A DNA stretch of 64,000 nt from CBFHSD01 sp965658375 (GTDB taxonomy: Bacteria; Bacteroidota; Bacteroidia; Flavobacteriales_G; Salibacteraceae). The notes below the pieces were generated by a model. The model ran no database searches. It was given only the letters and a program-made list of their open reading frames with translations, and was not told the origin of the DNA. The stretch spans positions 1 through 64,000 of the forward strand of contig CBFHSD010000008.1 of assembly GCA_965658375.1 (NCBI GenBank). The letters are read 5' to 3'. Shown in pieces: positions 9,404 to 19,272 of this stretch. Each line of letters begins with the position of its first letter. The first letter of the stretch is position 1. The translations under genes were made by a program, and so were the position numbers.

Positions 9404-10492
9404 TTAAAATCCTCTGTGAACATTTGCTATTGATGCAATTCGCTCTTCTGCCAATGTGTTAGAGGCTTGATAAGTCGGAATTCCTTTCTTATCAGAAAGT
9501 GCAAAAATGCGCATCGTTGTGTTGTAAATTTCTTGTGCTTGAGCCAAAGCCCTTTCTCGGTTGTAGCCTTCAATCTCGCTGTAACAATTGATGAGTCCAC
9601 CGGCATTGATGAGATAATCTGGAGCGTAAATAATCCCCTTATCCATTACAGCCTTTCCATTTTGCTTTTCGTTCTGAAGTTGGTTATTGGCTGCACCAGC
9701 AATAATTTGACACTTCAGCTGTTTCAAGCTTTCGTCATTTACAGTGGCACCCAATGCACATGGAGCATAGATATCCATATCTTGGCTGTAAACTTGATTT
9801 GCCGGAACAACACTCACCTTTGAATGCTTATCTGTTACCATCTTGATCTTGTCTTCGAAAATATCAGAAACCATTACAATCGCTTCTTCTTTTACCAAAC
9901 GATCTATGAGATAGCGACCTACATTTCCAGCACCTTGAACTAAGACTTTCTTTCCTTTTAAGCTGTCAGAACCGTAAGCTTTTTTTGCAGAGGCTTTCAT
10001 CCCCATATATACGCCATAAGCTGTTACAGGACTTGGATCTCCTCCACCACCTAAAGATTTAGGAATACCAACAACATGTTCTGTTTCCATGTGAATATAT
10101 TCCATGTCTTTGGTTGTCATACCAACATCTTCAGCAGTAATGTATTTTCCACTGAGGGAACCTACAAAACGACCAAACCTGCGCATGAGGGCTTCTGATT
10201 TCTGTGTGCGAGAATCTCCTATTATAACCGCTTTTCCACCTCCTAGATTGAGACCAGAAATAGCTGCTTTGTAACTCATTCCGCGAGATAAGCGAAGTAC
10301 ATCATTAATAGCTTCAAGTTCATTGTTGTAAACCCACATTCTGGTGCCGCCTAATGCTGGACCTAATACTGTGTTGTGAATGCCTATGATCGCCTTTAGC
10401 CCAGTGGCTTCGTCTTGGCAAAAAACCACTTGTTCATGTCCCATCATCTCCATGTGAGATATGATTGGGTTTTCCATCGAAGTTGTGCTCAT
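9404..10492 (-). CDS. Leucine/valine/phenylalanine/glutamate dehydrogenase family
   Basis: This NAD(P)-dependent amino acid dehydrogenase has 362 residues and should interconvert a branched-chain or related amino acid with its keto acid and ammonia. The substrate-binding motif GGGKAVIIGD (catalytic lysine) lies near residue 80. The cofactor fold GAGNVGR is in the second domain, preceded by VLVQ. The overall length fits leucine dehydrogenase better than hexameric glutamate dehydrogenase, but specificity cannot be read from the sequence. It heads the minus-strand run that continues with nusB, DUF1573, yajC, ybbR and coaE. The spacer at 10493-10650 should hold its promoter and that of the divergent ABC exporter. 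Confidence 0.88.
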   Translation of the reverse strand: MSTTSMENPIISHMEMMGHEQVVFCQDEATGLKAIIGIHNTVLGPALGGTRMWVYNNELEAINDVLRLSRGMSYKAAISGLNLGGGKAVIIGDSRTQKSEALMRRFGRFVGSLSGKYITAEDVGMTTKDMEYIHMETEHVVGIPKSLGGGGDPSPVTAYGVYMGMKASAKKAYGSDSLKGKKVLVQGAGNVGRYLIDRLVKEEAIVMVSDIFEDKIKMVTDKHSKVSVVPANQVYSQDMDIYAPCALGATVNDESLKQLKCQIIAGAANNQLQNEKQNGKAVMDKGIIYAPDYLINAGGLINCYSEIEGYNRERALAQAQEIYNTTMRIFALSDKKGIPTYQASNTLAEERIASIANVHRGF

Positions 10493-10650
10493 CTGATCCT
10501 TAAGTTACATTTCTATTTGTTAGAACATTTGTTGAACTGCCTTGTATAAATCTTAGTTTTGATGTTCAACTTATCATCTCTAAAAAAGATGCGAAAGTAG
10601 TGAATTAAACCACTTTTACTCAAAGAAAACGGAAAGGAAATTAACCCTCC

Positions 10651-12444
10651 ATGAAGGCACTTAAGTACCTCAATAGATATTTTTTAAAATACAAATGGCA
10701 TATCACCTTGGGTGTTGTTTTCGTAAGTTTCTCTAACATTTTTGCCATTTTCCCTGCTCAAATCATTCGTTACGCATTTGATATTGTTAGAGAAACCGTA
10801 GTATTCTATCGTTTACTCGAAGGCTTTGAAAATCAGATCAATATCTATGAACAATTGAGCCTTGCACTTATCATGTTCGGTGCTTTGGTATTGTTGATGG
10901 CTTTGCTCAAAGGTGCTTTCTTATTCCTTACGCGTCAAACATTGATTGTAATGTCTAGGTTGATTGAATATGACCTTAAGAATACCATTTACAGCCATTA
11001 CCAAGATTTAGATCTATCCTTCTATAAAGCACACAATACTGGCGACTTGATGAATCGTATCTCTGAAGATGTGAGTCGCGTGCGGATGTATTTGGGTCCA
11101 GCAATTATGTATTTCTTAAACATGATTACTCTATTTATCATGATTCTTATCACCATGCTTTCGGTAAACGTAAAGCTTACTCTGCTGGTTTTAAGCCCCT
11201 TGCCTCTTCTTTCCATCTCTATCTATTACGTAAGCAACTTAATTAATAAGAGAAGTGAGCAAGTGCAGCGTCAACTTTCTGTTATGAGCTCTTTTGTACA
11301 AGAAGCCTTTTCTGGTATTCGTGTACTCAAAGCTTATTCTCGCGAGAAAAGCAGAAAAGATGAGTTTAGCAGCGAGGCAAATGCGTACAAAGACACCAAT
11401 TTAAAACTGGTAAAAATCAATGCGCTCTTTATGCCACTCATGATTCTTCTTATTGGTCTAAGTACCATCATCACCATTTATGTGGGTGGCCAATTGACGC
11501 TTCAGGGAGAAATATCAACAGGTAATATTGCAGAGTTTGTAATCTATGTGAACCAATTAACATGGCCCATAGCCGCTTTGGGTTGGTTAACCTCTATTAC
11601 TCAGCGTGCAGCAGCATCTCAAGAACGCATCAACGAGTTCTTAGATACCAAGCCCCTCATAGCGAACAACAATACTACTATTGAAGAAATCAAAGGCGAG
11701 ATTACTTTTGATAAGGTGTCATACTCCTATCCCAACTCAGAAGTAAAGGCAATTGACCAAGTATCTTTTCATATCCCTTCAGGCACTACTCTTGCCATTA
11801 TTGGTAAAACAGGTTCTGGAAAGAGCACCTTGGCCAATCTTATTGGACGTTTGTACGATATCAATGAAGGCGAAATACGCATTGATAAGGAGTCCATTGA
11901 AAAGGTAAACTTGGCTGCCTTGCGCACCTCAATTGGATATGTTCCACAAGAGGTTTTCTTATTTTCTGACACTATTGAAAATAACATTGGCTTTGGTTTA
12001 AAAACCGATGAGAGAGGTAGCGAACGTATTATGCAAGCTGCAAAAGATGCTGAAGTTTACGAGAGTATTGCTGGTTTTGAAGAAGGCTTTAAAACTAAAG
12101 TTGGTGAAAGAGGCATTACCCTTTCAGGAGGTCAAAAACAACGCATTTCCATTGCGAGAGCAATTATCAAGGAACCTAAGATTTTGATTTTTGACGACTG
12201 CCTAAGTGCAGTAGACACAAAGACAGAAGAGTCTATCATACGCAACTTAAAACGCATTATGGCAGACCGAACTACCATCATCATATCTCACAGAGTGTCC
12301 TCCGTAAAGCATGCCGATCAAATTATTGTATTGGATGATGGCAAAATATTGGAACAAGGAAATCATAGCGACCTGCTTGAAAATCAAGGCATTTACCATG
12401 AATTGTTCCAGCAGCAGCTGCTAGAAGACGCGAGCGTTTCTTAA
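10651..12444 (+). CDS. MsbA-like ABC exporter (fused permease and ATPase)
   Basis: The 597-residue half-transporter has a six-helix type IV membrane domain (about residues 15-330) and a C-terminal ATPase. Walker A GKTGSGKST is at 385-393, the signature LSGGQKQRISIARA begins at 491, and Walker B ILIFDDCLSAVD begins at 511. The residue after the Walker B aspartate is aspartate rather than the usual catalytic glutamate, a pattern seen in the DDxLSAVD subgroup of exporters. It should act as a dimer; lipid, drug or peptide export are all possible. It diverges from the dehydrogenase gene and precedes the DUF3276 gene. Confidence 0.88.
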   Translation: MKALKYLNRYFLKYKWHITLGVVFVSFSNIFAIFPAQIIRYAFDIVRETVVFYRLLEGFENQINIYEQLSLALIMFGALVLLMALLKGAFLFLTRQTLIVMSRLIEYDLKNTIYSHYQDLDLSFYKAHNTGDLMNRISEDVSRVRMYLGPAIMYFLNMITLFIMILITMLSVNVKLTLLVLSPLPLLSISIYYVSNLINKRSEQVQRQLSVMSSFVQEAFSGIRVLKAYSREKSRKDEFSSEANAYKDTNLKLVKINALFMPLMILLIGLSTIITIYVGGQLTLQGEISTGNIAEFVIYVNQLTWPIAALGWLTSITQRAAASQERINEFLDTKPLIANNNTTIEEIKGEITFDKVSYSYPNSEVKAIDQVSFHIPSGTTLAIIGKTGSGKSTLANLIGRLYDINEGEIRIDKESIEKVNLAALRTSIGYVPQEVFLFSDTIENNIGFGLKTDERGSERIMQAAKDAEVYESIAGFEEGFKTKVGERGITLSGGQKQRISIARAIIKEPKILIFDDCLSAVDTKTEESIIRNLKRIMADRTTIIISHRVSSVKHADQIIVLDDGKILEQGNHSDLLENQGIYHELFQQQLLEDASVS

Positions 12445-12519
12445 AATCTACGCTGAATAGAAAAATTTCAATAGTTTTAACCCTTGAATCGCGCAAGAAA
12501 TTGCGAAACCTATTACACG

Positions 12520-12870
12520 ATGGACGAAGGATTGATATTGGAAGAGGATCGAAAAGAAAAAGAACAGGTATACAGCAACGCTGTAAGAGCAGGAAAAAGA
12601 ACATATTTTTTTGATGTTCGCGCAACCCGCAACAACGATCACTACCTTACCATTACCGAAAGCAAGAGAAACTACAATGAAGATGGTAGCTACAGCTACA
12701 AGAAGCATAAAATTTTTCTCTACAAAGAAGACTTTGAAAAATTTGGTGACGCATTGAGTGATTCTTTCAAGAAAATCATTGAATTAAAGCGCGAACAGAA
12801 CAACGAACTTGACGATAAATTTGAAAAGCAATTTACTGAATTGAGTTTTGACGAATTAGACAACGATTAA
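12520..12870 (+). CDS. DUF3276 / PUR-family nucleic-acid-binding protein
   Basis: This small protein (116 residues) matches the Bacteroidota and spirochaete PUR-alpha-like family (DUF3276). It has the KRTYFFDVRATRNNDHYLTITESK strand-rich core and a C-terminal helix FGDALSDSFKKIIEL. Such proteins bind single-stranded DNA or RNA; the cellular role in Bacteroidota is not established. I start it at the ATG at 12520, because the longer frame needs a TTG and adds unrelated residues. A strong terminator follows at 12893. Confidence 0.82.
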   Translation: MDEGLILEEDRKEKEQVYSNAVRAGKRTYFFDVRATRNNDHYLTITESKRNYNEDGSYSYKKHKIFLYKEDFEKFGDALSDSFKKIIELKREQNNELDDKFEKQFTELSFDELDND

Positions 12871-12892
12871 TACCCTAAACGTAGTCGTTATG

Positions 12893-12926
12893 AATCCCCG
12901 CAAATTATTTTGCGGGGATTTTTTTT
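12893..12926 (+). terminator. Rho-independent terminator after the DUF3276 gene
   Basis: A stem AATCCCCGCAAA/TTTGCGGGGATT with a four-base loop is followed by a run of eight T residues. Confidence 0.85.
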
Positions 12927-12941
12927 ATCCATCTTTGCGCT

Positions 12942-14819
12942 ATGAACAAGACATCCATTCTTTTCACTGCACTAGCAGCAATACAATTTGCGTGTTCTGA
13001 CCACACAGAAGAAACCGTAGAAGATTTAGACCCCAGAATTGACAAGCACTCTTACAGCATACCTACAGAAGCTGTTTGCACACATTTAGATCTGGACCTA
13101 GATGTTAATTTTAACAATCAGGTTCTTACAGGAACTGCCCATTGGAGTATTGAAACAAATGACGCAGCCGATTCCATCATCTTTGACATCAACGATCTAA
13201 ACATAACAAGTATAACCAATGGCAAGGAGGAAACACTGAAATACCGTTTAGGTGATCACGACCCTGTAATGGGACAAGCTTTAGTAGTTTATATCGCTCC
13301 AAATACTGACAAAGTGAGCATCGCGTACACTACTCCACCCAGTGCCAAAGCTTTGCAATGGACCAAGCCAGAGCAGACGCTTGGTAAAATGCACCCCTTC
13401 TTATATACGCAGTCTCAAGCCATCTTGGCCCGTGCATGGATTCCTTGTCAAGATAGCCCAGGCATCCGTTTTACCTACAATGCACAAGTGACAACACCAG
13501 AGGGCTTAATGGCTTTAATGAGTGCTACCAATCCTACTGCACCAAATGCAGAAAACAGTTACGCTTTTGAGATGAACCAACCGGTTCCCGCATATTTAAT
13601 GGCTTTAACCGTAGGCGATGTGGTTTTTGAACCTATTGGAGATCGCACAGGAGTTTATGCAGAACCTGGGATGATTGAGAAAGCAGCTTATGAGTTCGCC
13701 AATATGGATAGCATGTTGGTTGCGGCTGAAGCATTGTATGGCCCTTATGCTTGGGAACGCTACGATTTGATTGTGCTCCCTCCAAGTTTTCCTTTTGGAG
13801 GAATGGAGAATCCCAAACTCACTTTTGCTACTCCAACCATTATTGCGGGTGACAGAAGCTTAACCTCTTTGGTGGCCCATGAATTGGCGCACTCTTGGAG
13901 TGGAAATCTAGTTACCAATGCTACATGGGATGACTTTTGGTTGAACGAAGGTTTCACTGTGTACTTTGAAAGAAGAATAATGGAAGCTTTGTACGGAGAG
14001 TCTTACATGGCTATGTTGGCTGAATTGGGTTACCAAGACTTAGAAGCAGATGTGCATCAACTTACAGAAATGGACCAACGTGCAGATACCAAGTTGAAAT
14101 TGAACTTAGAAGGAAGAGATCCTGACGATGGTATGACAGACATTGCCTATGAAAAAGGAGCTTATTTCTTAAGCATGTTAGAAGAAAAGGTAGGTCGCGA
14201 ACGCTTTGACGCCTTCATTAAGCAATACTTTGAAGAGAACGCCTTTAAAACCATGACTACTGAAAAGTTTATTTTCTATTTAGACAGCAACTTAATTTAC
14301 GCTGATAGTACCAAAATGGTACAAACAAATTATAAAGAGTGGATCTATGAGCCAGGTATTCCAGCCAATTGCCCAAAATTCAATAGCGATCGTTTTTCTA
14401 AAGTAAACTCTACATTGATTGCATGGTCTGATGGCACTTTCGAAGTTGATGAAATCAACACCGATGATTGGTCAACGCATGAATGGTTGCACTTCATACG
14501 TCAAATCTCAGATACGGTTCCTGTGGCGCGTATAGCCGAGTTTGATCAAGCTTTTGGACTTTCAACTAGTGGAAACAGTGAGGTCTTGGCTGCTTGGTTT
14601 GAAAGTACTATCCCCATTGGATATGAAACCATCAATGCGCCTTTAGAAAATTTCTTGACTTCTGTAGGAAGAAGAAAATTCCTTACACCACTCTACAAAG
14701 CATTGATGAAAACTGACCCAAGTGGTGAGAGAGCTAGAGCCATTTACGCGAAGGCTAGGCCTGGATACCACAGTGTGGCTGTTCAGTCAATAGACGTCAT
14801 CACCGATTGGAAAGAATAA
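12942..14819 (+). CDS. M1 family aminopeptidase, leukotriene-A4-hydrolase type, lipoprotein
   Basis: The enzyme (625 residues) is a zinc aminopeptidase predicted to sit on the envelope: it starts with a lipoprotein-type signal (AIQFACS, cysteine at about residue 18). The exopeptidase motif GGMEN is at residues 286-290. The zinc site is HELAH at 313-317 with the third ligand in NEGF (glutamate 336). The C-terminal helical domain follows the LTA4H arrangement. It is one of three secreted M1 enzymes in this window (also 28782-30590 and 35257-37602). It begins 16 bases after the upstream terminator, so its promoter must be compact, or overlap that terminator. Confidence 0.92.
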   Translation: MNKTSILFTALAAIQFACSDHTEETVEDLDPRIDKHSYSIPTEAVCTHLDLDLDVNFNNQVLTGTAHWSIETNDAADSIIFDINDLNITSITNGKEETLKYRLGDHDPVMGQALVVYIAPNTDKVSIAYTTPPSAKALQWTKPEQTLGKMHPFLYTQSQAILARAWIPCQDSPGIRFTYNAQVTTPEGLMALMSATNPTAPNAENSYAFEMNQPVPAYLMALTVGDVVFEPIGDRTGVYAEPGMIEKAAYEFANMDSMLVAAEALYGPYAWERYDLIVLPPSFPFGGMENPKLTFATPTIIAGDRSLTSLVAHELAHSWSGNLVTNATWDDFWLNEGFTVYFERRIMEALYGESYMAMLAELGYQDLEADVHQLTEMDQRADTKLKLNLEGRDPDDGMTDIAYEKGAYFLSMLEEKVGRERFDAFIKQYFEENAFKTMTTEKFIFYLDSNLIYADSTKMVQTNYKEWIYEPGIPANCPKFNSDRFSKVNSTLIAWSDGTFEVDEINTDDWSTHEWLHFIRQISDTVPVARIAEFDQAFGLSTSGNSEVLAAWFESTIPIGYETINAPLENFLTSVGRRKFLTPLYKALMKTDPSGERARAIYAKARPGYHSVAVQSIDVITDWKE

Positions 14820-14854
14820 AAAAAGGCATCAGTCAATTGACTGATGCCTTTTTT
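14818..14854. terminator. Bidirectional terminator between convergent genes
   Basis: A long palindrome AAAAAAGGCATCAGTCAATT and its complement, A-rich on the left and T-rich on the right, can end transcription on both strands between the M1 peptidase and the surface-repeat gene. Confidence 0.85.
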
Positions 14855-14859
14855 GTGTT

Positions 14860-16131
14860 TTAGAATTTGATACCAAAATTGGCGCCTACCCAATACTTCC
14901 AGTAGTAATCATCTACTATATCTTCAAACTTGCCTTCATCAATCGCTTCAAAACCAAAATCGGTTCCAATTTGTCCGTTCTCAAAGTCGTAGACTTCAGT
15001 GATGTAAAAGTTGAAAGATGGTCCCATGTAAATGCTTAAGCGTTCGCCCAAACCAATAGATATATTGGAATTGAAGCGCGAGAGTAAATTCAGTTCATTT
15101 GTAAAGTTAGAGCCTTCATTCATGTGGTAAGCTATCACCTCCAATTCAACAGCATTGTTTTTTCCCCAAGGTACACGCGATCCAATACCGTAACCAAAAG
15201 ACCAAATGTAATCATCTGGCATAAAGTTACTTCCAGCAACAATAATGTTGTAAAAGGCATTTACCCCAGTTCGGAAACCCAATTGACCATATAAGACCTC
15301 ATTGGCACCTAAATCAACTGATTTGTAGCCGTTCTTTACAAAACTCATAAACCCAATAGGAACACCATTTTTTGCCGAATCTGCCACATTAATGAGGCCA
15401 ATTTGAGATCCTGTAAGTTGATTGGTGTGGTTCACCAAAGCCACTTGAGTTCCGAAAATACTTTCTGAATGGTTAAACAAAGCCGCAAACTGTCCGCCAT
15501 TCATATGACCCCCATTTTGGTTCACCAATCCGGCAAATTGTGCTCCATGCGCATCATCTAAACTATGGTTTACCAAGCCAGCGAATTGCGCCCCATGCAG
15601 TTTTCCACCATGGTTTACCAGGCCAGAGGCTTAAACCCCTTTTACTTCTCCCGCTTGGTTATAAATACCAGCTCCTTGTAGACCGGTAAGGTCGCCAGTG
15701 TGCACGTTTACCAAGCCTGCCAATTGAGAGCCCATAGAGCTAGAGTCTATGTTTACATTTACTAGGCCAGCCAATTGTATGCTGCTCGATTGGGTTCCCG
15801 CCACATTTACCAATGCAGCTATTTGAGCTCCAGTAAGATCGCCTTTCATAATATTGGTAAGGCCTAGTTGGGCGCCTCTTACATTGTAATTGATGATGTT
15901 CACAAAGCCCATCTCAAAACCTTCTACACCTCCATTTTCTCCTGCGAAAAAATTGAGAGAAAACTCATTGGTGTACTTGGGCGCTTGAAGTCCATTGGTG
16001 CTTAAACCCGGAAAAAGGGAATACTGTAAACTGTTGTTATACAAAGTGTCTCCTTCTGTGGCGGTTTGGCTTTTTACTTGTGATGCCGCAAATAAGAAAA
16101 GAATAGCTGCGGTAATGTATTGTACTCTCAT
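14860..16131 (-). pseudogene. LA_2272-type surface repeat protein, interrupted by one TAA
   Basis: Reading from the ATG complementary to 16129-16131, the frame encodes a signal peptide (to about SQVKSQ) and then tandem repeats of the form GxQxAGLVN, typical of LA_2272-type surface-repeat proteins. The frame is broken by a single TAA at codon 167 (complement of 15631-15633). The same frame continues for another 257 codons with the same repeat pattern and ends in a beta-strand-rich domain terminating GANFGIKF, as in outer-membrane beta barrels. The stop sits where the repeat calls for glutamine (CAA to TAA). The product is therefore either lost, a truncated ~166-residue secreted protein, or made by readthrough; a sequencing error would also explain it. 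Confidence 0.8.
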
Positions 16132-16203
16132 GGTATTGTTCTTTATTCCATGACACCACAATTCTTAGATACCCTTACTCGATTATTATTTATTTTTCGA
16201 GCC

Positions 16204-18165
16204 ATGTTCAAAGAACCTAAAAACTATAAGTGGATCCTGGTAGCGGCTTGCCTTGTTGCTTACGCACAAACCTTCTTTTTCCAAAATGCACTGGATGATT
16301 ACTTAGTAATCATAGACAATGAAATTGTAGAAGCTGGTTTTGAGCGGATCAATGAAGTCTTTACTACACCCATGACATGGGGTGTTGGCTACAACGATGG
16401 ATTGTATCGCCCTATTCCATTACTGACATACGCCCTAGAAATAGGACTATTGGGCGAACACAACGCCACCTTTTCGCATGTGGTGAACGTGTTTTTATAC
16501 CTACTACTTTCTGTTGTTCTCTTGCGCTCTTTAGAACATGTTTTCCCGAAAAATTCTCAGCAAACCTTATTCATTATCGCAATGCTGTTTGCGCTGCACC
16601 CTTTGCATACCGAGGTAGTAGCCAACATTAAAAGTAGAGATGAACTCTTGGGATTTCTTTTTGCCTTATTGGCTTTAAACCAGGCTATTGAACATCTGAA
16701 ATCGAAGCAAATAGGCTCACTTGTTTATAGCGGACTCCTTTTTGGCTTGGCCTTACTTTCAAAAGAAAGCACTTTAGTATTTATCCTTTTAATCCCATTA
16801 AGCGCTCTTTTATTAGAAGAAGCTAAAAAATCTGATATCCTGAAACTTACAGGAGTGCTAGCTCTTCCTGCTGCCTCTTATCTCTGGTTGAGAAACCTTG
16901 TTATTACCGAATGGGTTCCCGCAGTAGAAATTACCAATATGTACTCTAAACTGGCCAATAGCCTAGCAGGTGTTGAAGGATTGGAAAAATTTGGGATGGC
17001 GAGTTACTTAGTAGCCAAGTATTTCTTAATGGGTGTGTTCCCTGTAAACCAAGCCTACGAGTATTCTTACAATATGATACCCATTTTGCCAATTACCAAT
17101 ATTTGGGTAATTACCTCTATTCTATTGCACCTTACACTGCTCTACATTGCCTATACAGCATTTAAAAAAAATGCTCAGTTTACAGCAGCGGTATTGTTTT
17201 TCTACGGCACCATTGCTTTGTTCTCCAATCTCTTTATTCTCATTGGGGTCACCTTTGCAGAACGCTTTGCCTTTATGAGTTCACTGGGTTCTGTTATGTT
17301 TATGGTGTTTGGCATTCAGTGGCTCGCTCAACGTTACAAGAAAAACGACAAAGTGGTGTTGTACCTATTTATGGGTTTAATGGCCATTTATGGAATAAAA
17401 ACCTTTGTACGCGCACAGGTTTGGGAGAACAACGAAACTCTATTTATTGGCGATTACGAAAACAATCAAAACAGTGTAAAAGCTAAGTACAACGCAGGAA
17501 CCCAATACAGTCGCTTATCAAGAGATACCCCTAATTCTGCTGAAAAAAGACGCTTACAAAACCAAGCCATTGCCATGTACAAAGAAGCTTTGCAATTACA
17601 CCCTTCTTACAGAGATGCCCGAAATAACTTGGGGAACCTTTACCTAGAAACAAAGCAGTTTAATGAAGCGCTTGTGCTTTTTGACCAGAACCTTCAAGAT
17701 GGTAAAGTGAATGTATTGAGCGTTTACAATAGAGCGGTCACTTATTTTCAACTCGAACAGTATCAAAACGCAATAAATGACTTTGAGCAATACATTGCCA
17801 TAGATCGCAATGGAAAAACAAACCTACCCCTAGCCTATTATTTCTTAGGAAGAAGCTATGGTTACATTGGCAACTTTGAAGCGGCCATTCAAAACTTAGA
17901 CTATGCCACTCAATTGAATCCGAACTATTGGGAAGCTCATCATTCATTAGGAAAAGCATACGGAATGCAGGGGAATTTTGAGCTTGCTTTAACGCATTTG
18001 TACACCGCGCTGCGTTTTGTGCCACAAATGGAGATGGTACGCTTTGATTTGGCTCTTACACACTTGAATAATGGCGATATCAAAGAGGGTAAAACCGCTC
18101 TCATTCAGCTGAATAAAGATTTCCCTAACAATGCACAATACATCGAATTATTGAATAATCTTTGA
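16204..18165 (+). CDS. TMTC-like membrane protein with C-terminal TPR repeats
   Basis: The product (653 residues from the ATG at 16204; an in-frame ATG at 16150 is also possible) has about ten membrane segments in the first ~430 residues. These contain the motif LHPLHTEVVANIKSRDELLG, a hallmark of TMTC/DUF1736 proteins, which in animals are O-mannosyltransferases. An early acidic pair DD in ALDDY resembles the GT-C active-site loop. The last ~220 residues form four to five tetratricopeptide repeats (for example YRDARNNLGNLYLETKQFNEAL). The role is likely glycosyl transfer from a lipid carrier to exported proteins, inferred from fold only. It diverges from the broken surface-repeat gene. Confidence 0.75.
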   Translation: MFKEPKNYKWILVAACLVAYAQTFFFQNALDDYLVIIDNEIVEAGFERINEVFTTPMTWGVGYNDGLYRPIPLLTYALEIGLLGEHNATFSHVVNVFLYLLLSVVLLRSLEHVFPKNSQQTLFIIAMLFALHPLHTEVVANIKSRDELLGFLFALLALNQAIEHLKSKQIGSLVYSGLLFGLALLSKESTLVFILLIPLSALLLEEAKKSDILKLTGVLALPAASYLWLRNLVITEWVPAVEITNMYSKLANSLAGVEGLEKFGMASYLVAKYFLMGVFPVNQAYEYSYNMIPILPITNIWVITSILLHLTLLYIAYTAFKKNAQFTAAVLFFYGTIALFSNLFILIGVTFAERFAFMSSLGSVMFMVFGIQWLAQRYKKNDKVVLYLFMGLMAIYGIKTFVRAQVWENNETLFIGDYENNQNSVKAKYNAGTQYSRLSRDTPNSAEKRRLQNQAIAMYKEALQLHPSYRDARNNLGNLYLETKQFNEALVLFDQNLQDGKVNVLSVYNRAVTYFQLEQYQNAINDFEQYIAIDRNGKTNLPLAYYFLGRSYGYIGNFEAAIQNLDYATQLNPNYWEAHHSLGKAYGMQGNFELALTHLYTALRFVPQMEMVRFDLALTHLNNGDIKEGKTALIQLNKDFPNNAQYIELLNNL

Positions 18166-18234
18166 TAGCAAGAATTGTTATTCCATCCTTTTATGGAAAA
18201 CGATTCATTACTAAAATCACAAACACAACTCGCG

Positions 18235-19272
18235 ATGAAAATTTGCTTTATCATGTACCCTTGGGAGAGAATTAATCCCAACCAAGATTCTACCATACGC
18301 ATCATTCATGAAGCGGTTAAACGCGGACATAAAGTAAGCATTACCCACCCTTCTAACCTAACTATTAGAGACACTGAAACACTGAGTTATTGCAAAGAAA
18401 TTCACGTAACTGGTAAAGTCAGTCAGAGTATGGCCGGTTTCTATAAATCGGTTGTCTTTGATTCAGACATGGTAGCACTCAAAGAGTTTGACGTAATTTT
18501 TATGCGCGACAACCCACCTATGGATGCCTTGGTACTCAACTTTCTAGATTCAATCAAAGATGATGTCTTCATTATCAATGCGGTAGATGGTTTAAGAGAA
18601 GCCAATAACAAAATTTACACAGCGGCTTACAGTGATGAAAATTCAGACTTCATCCCTGCAACCCATGTGTCTAAAAACATCGACTATTTGATTCGGATTA
18701 TTGAAGAAACACCTAGCGATAAGATGATTATGAAGCCTTTAGATGGCTACGGTGGTAGCGGTGTCATTGTCATTGAAAAATCTGCAATGGCCAATATCCG
18801 TTCCCTATTGGAATTCTATATCAATAGAGATAAAGATACGTCCAACTATGTGATTCTTCAAGAATACATTGAAGGTGCAGAAGATGGCGACATCCGAATT
18901 TTAATGCTCAATGGTAAACCTTTGGGAGCCTTGAGAAGACGACCAGCTAAAGGCGATGCACGATCTAATATTTCTGCTGGTGGAACCGTAGAGAAATACA
19001 AACTCACCAAACAAGACAAAGCACTGTGTGAAACAATCGGTGCCAAGTTGGTAAGGGATGGAATTTATTTTGCCGGCCTAGATATTATCAACGGTAAGTT
19101 GATAGAAATTAATGTGATGAGTCCTGGGACCATCAAAGACATTAATAAACTGAACAATACTAAGCTTCAAGAAAAAATCATTGATTACCTCGAAGAGGTC
19201 AATGCGAATCGCACAAAATTCAAAGATGATTTCAGAGCTGAATACATGATCGATGAAGAAGTGGACAACTGA
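18235..19272 (+). CDS. GshB-type ATP-grasp ligase (glutathione synthetase-like)
   Basis: The enzyme (345 residues) has the full glutathione-synthetase layout. The ATP-binding motif KPLDGYGGSGV begins at lysine 167. The grasp lid EYIEGAEDGDIRIL, the substrate loop RRPAKGDARSNISAGG, and the Mg/ATP motif GLDIINGKLIEINVMSPG follow in order. I start it at the ATG at 18235 (MKICFIMYPWERINP), matching the family N-terminus. It could ligate glycine to gamma-glutamylcysteine, but no gamma-glutamylcysteine ligase is in view. Its stop overlaps by 20 bases the start of an amidohydrolase/metallopeptidase fusion, so the two are translationally coupled. Another amino-acid ligation reaction is possible. Confidence 0.82.
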   Translation: MKICFIMYPWERINPNQDSTIRIIHEAVKRGHKVSITHPSNLTIRDTETLSYCKEIHVTGKVSQSMAGFYKSVVFDSDMVALKEFDVIFMRDNPPMDALVLNFLDSIKDDVFIINAVDGLREANNKIYTAAYSDENSDFIPATHVSKNIDYLIRIIEETPSDKMIMKPLDGYGGSGVIVIEKSAMANIRSLLEFYINRDKDTSNYVILQEYIEGAEDGDIRILMLNGKPLGALRRRPAKGDARSNISAGGTVEKYKLTKQDKALCETIGAKLVRDGIYFAGLDIINGKLIEINVMSPGTIKDINKLNNTKLQEKIIDYLEEVNANRTKFKDDFRAEYMIDEEVDN

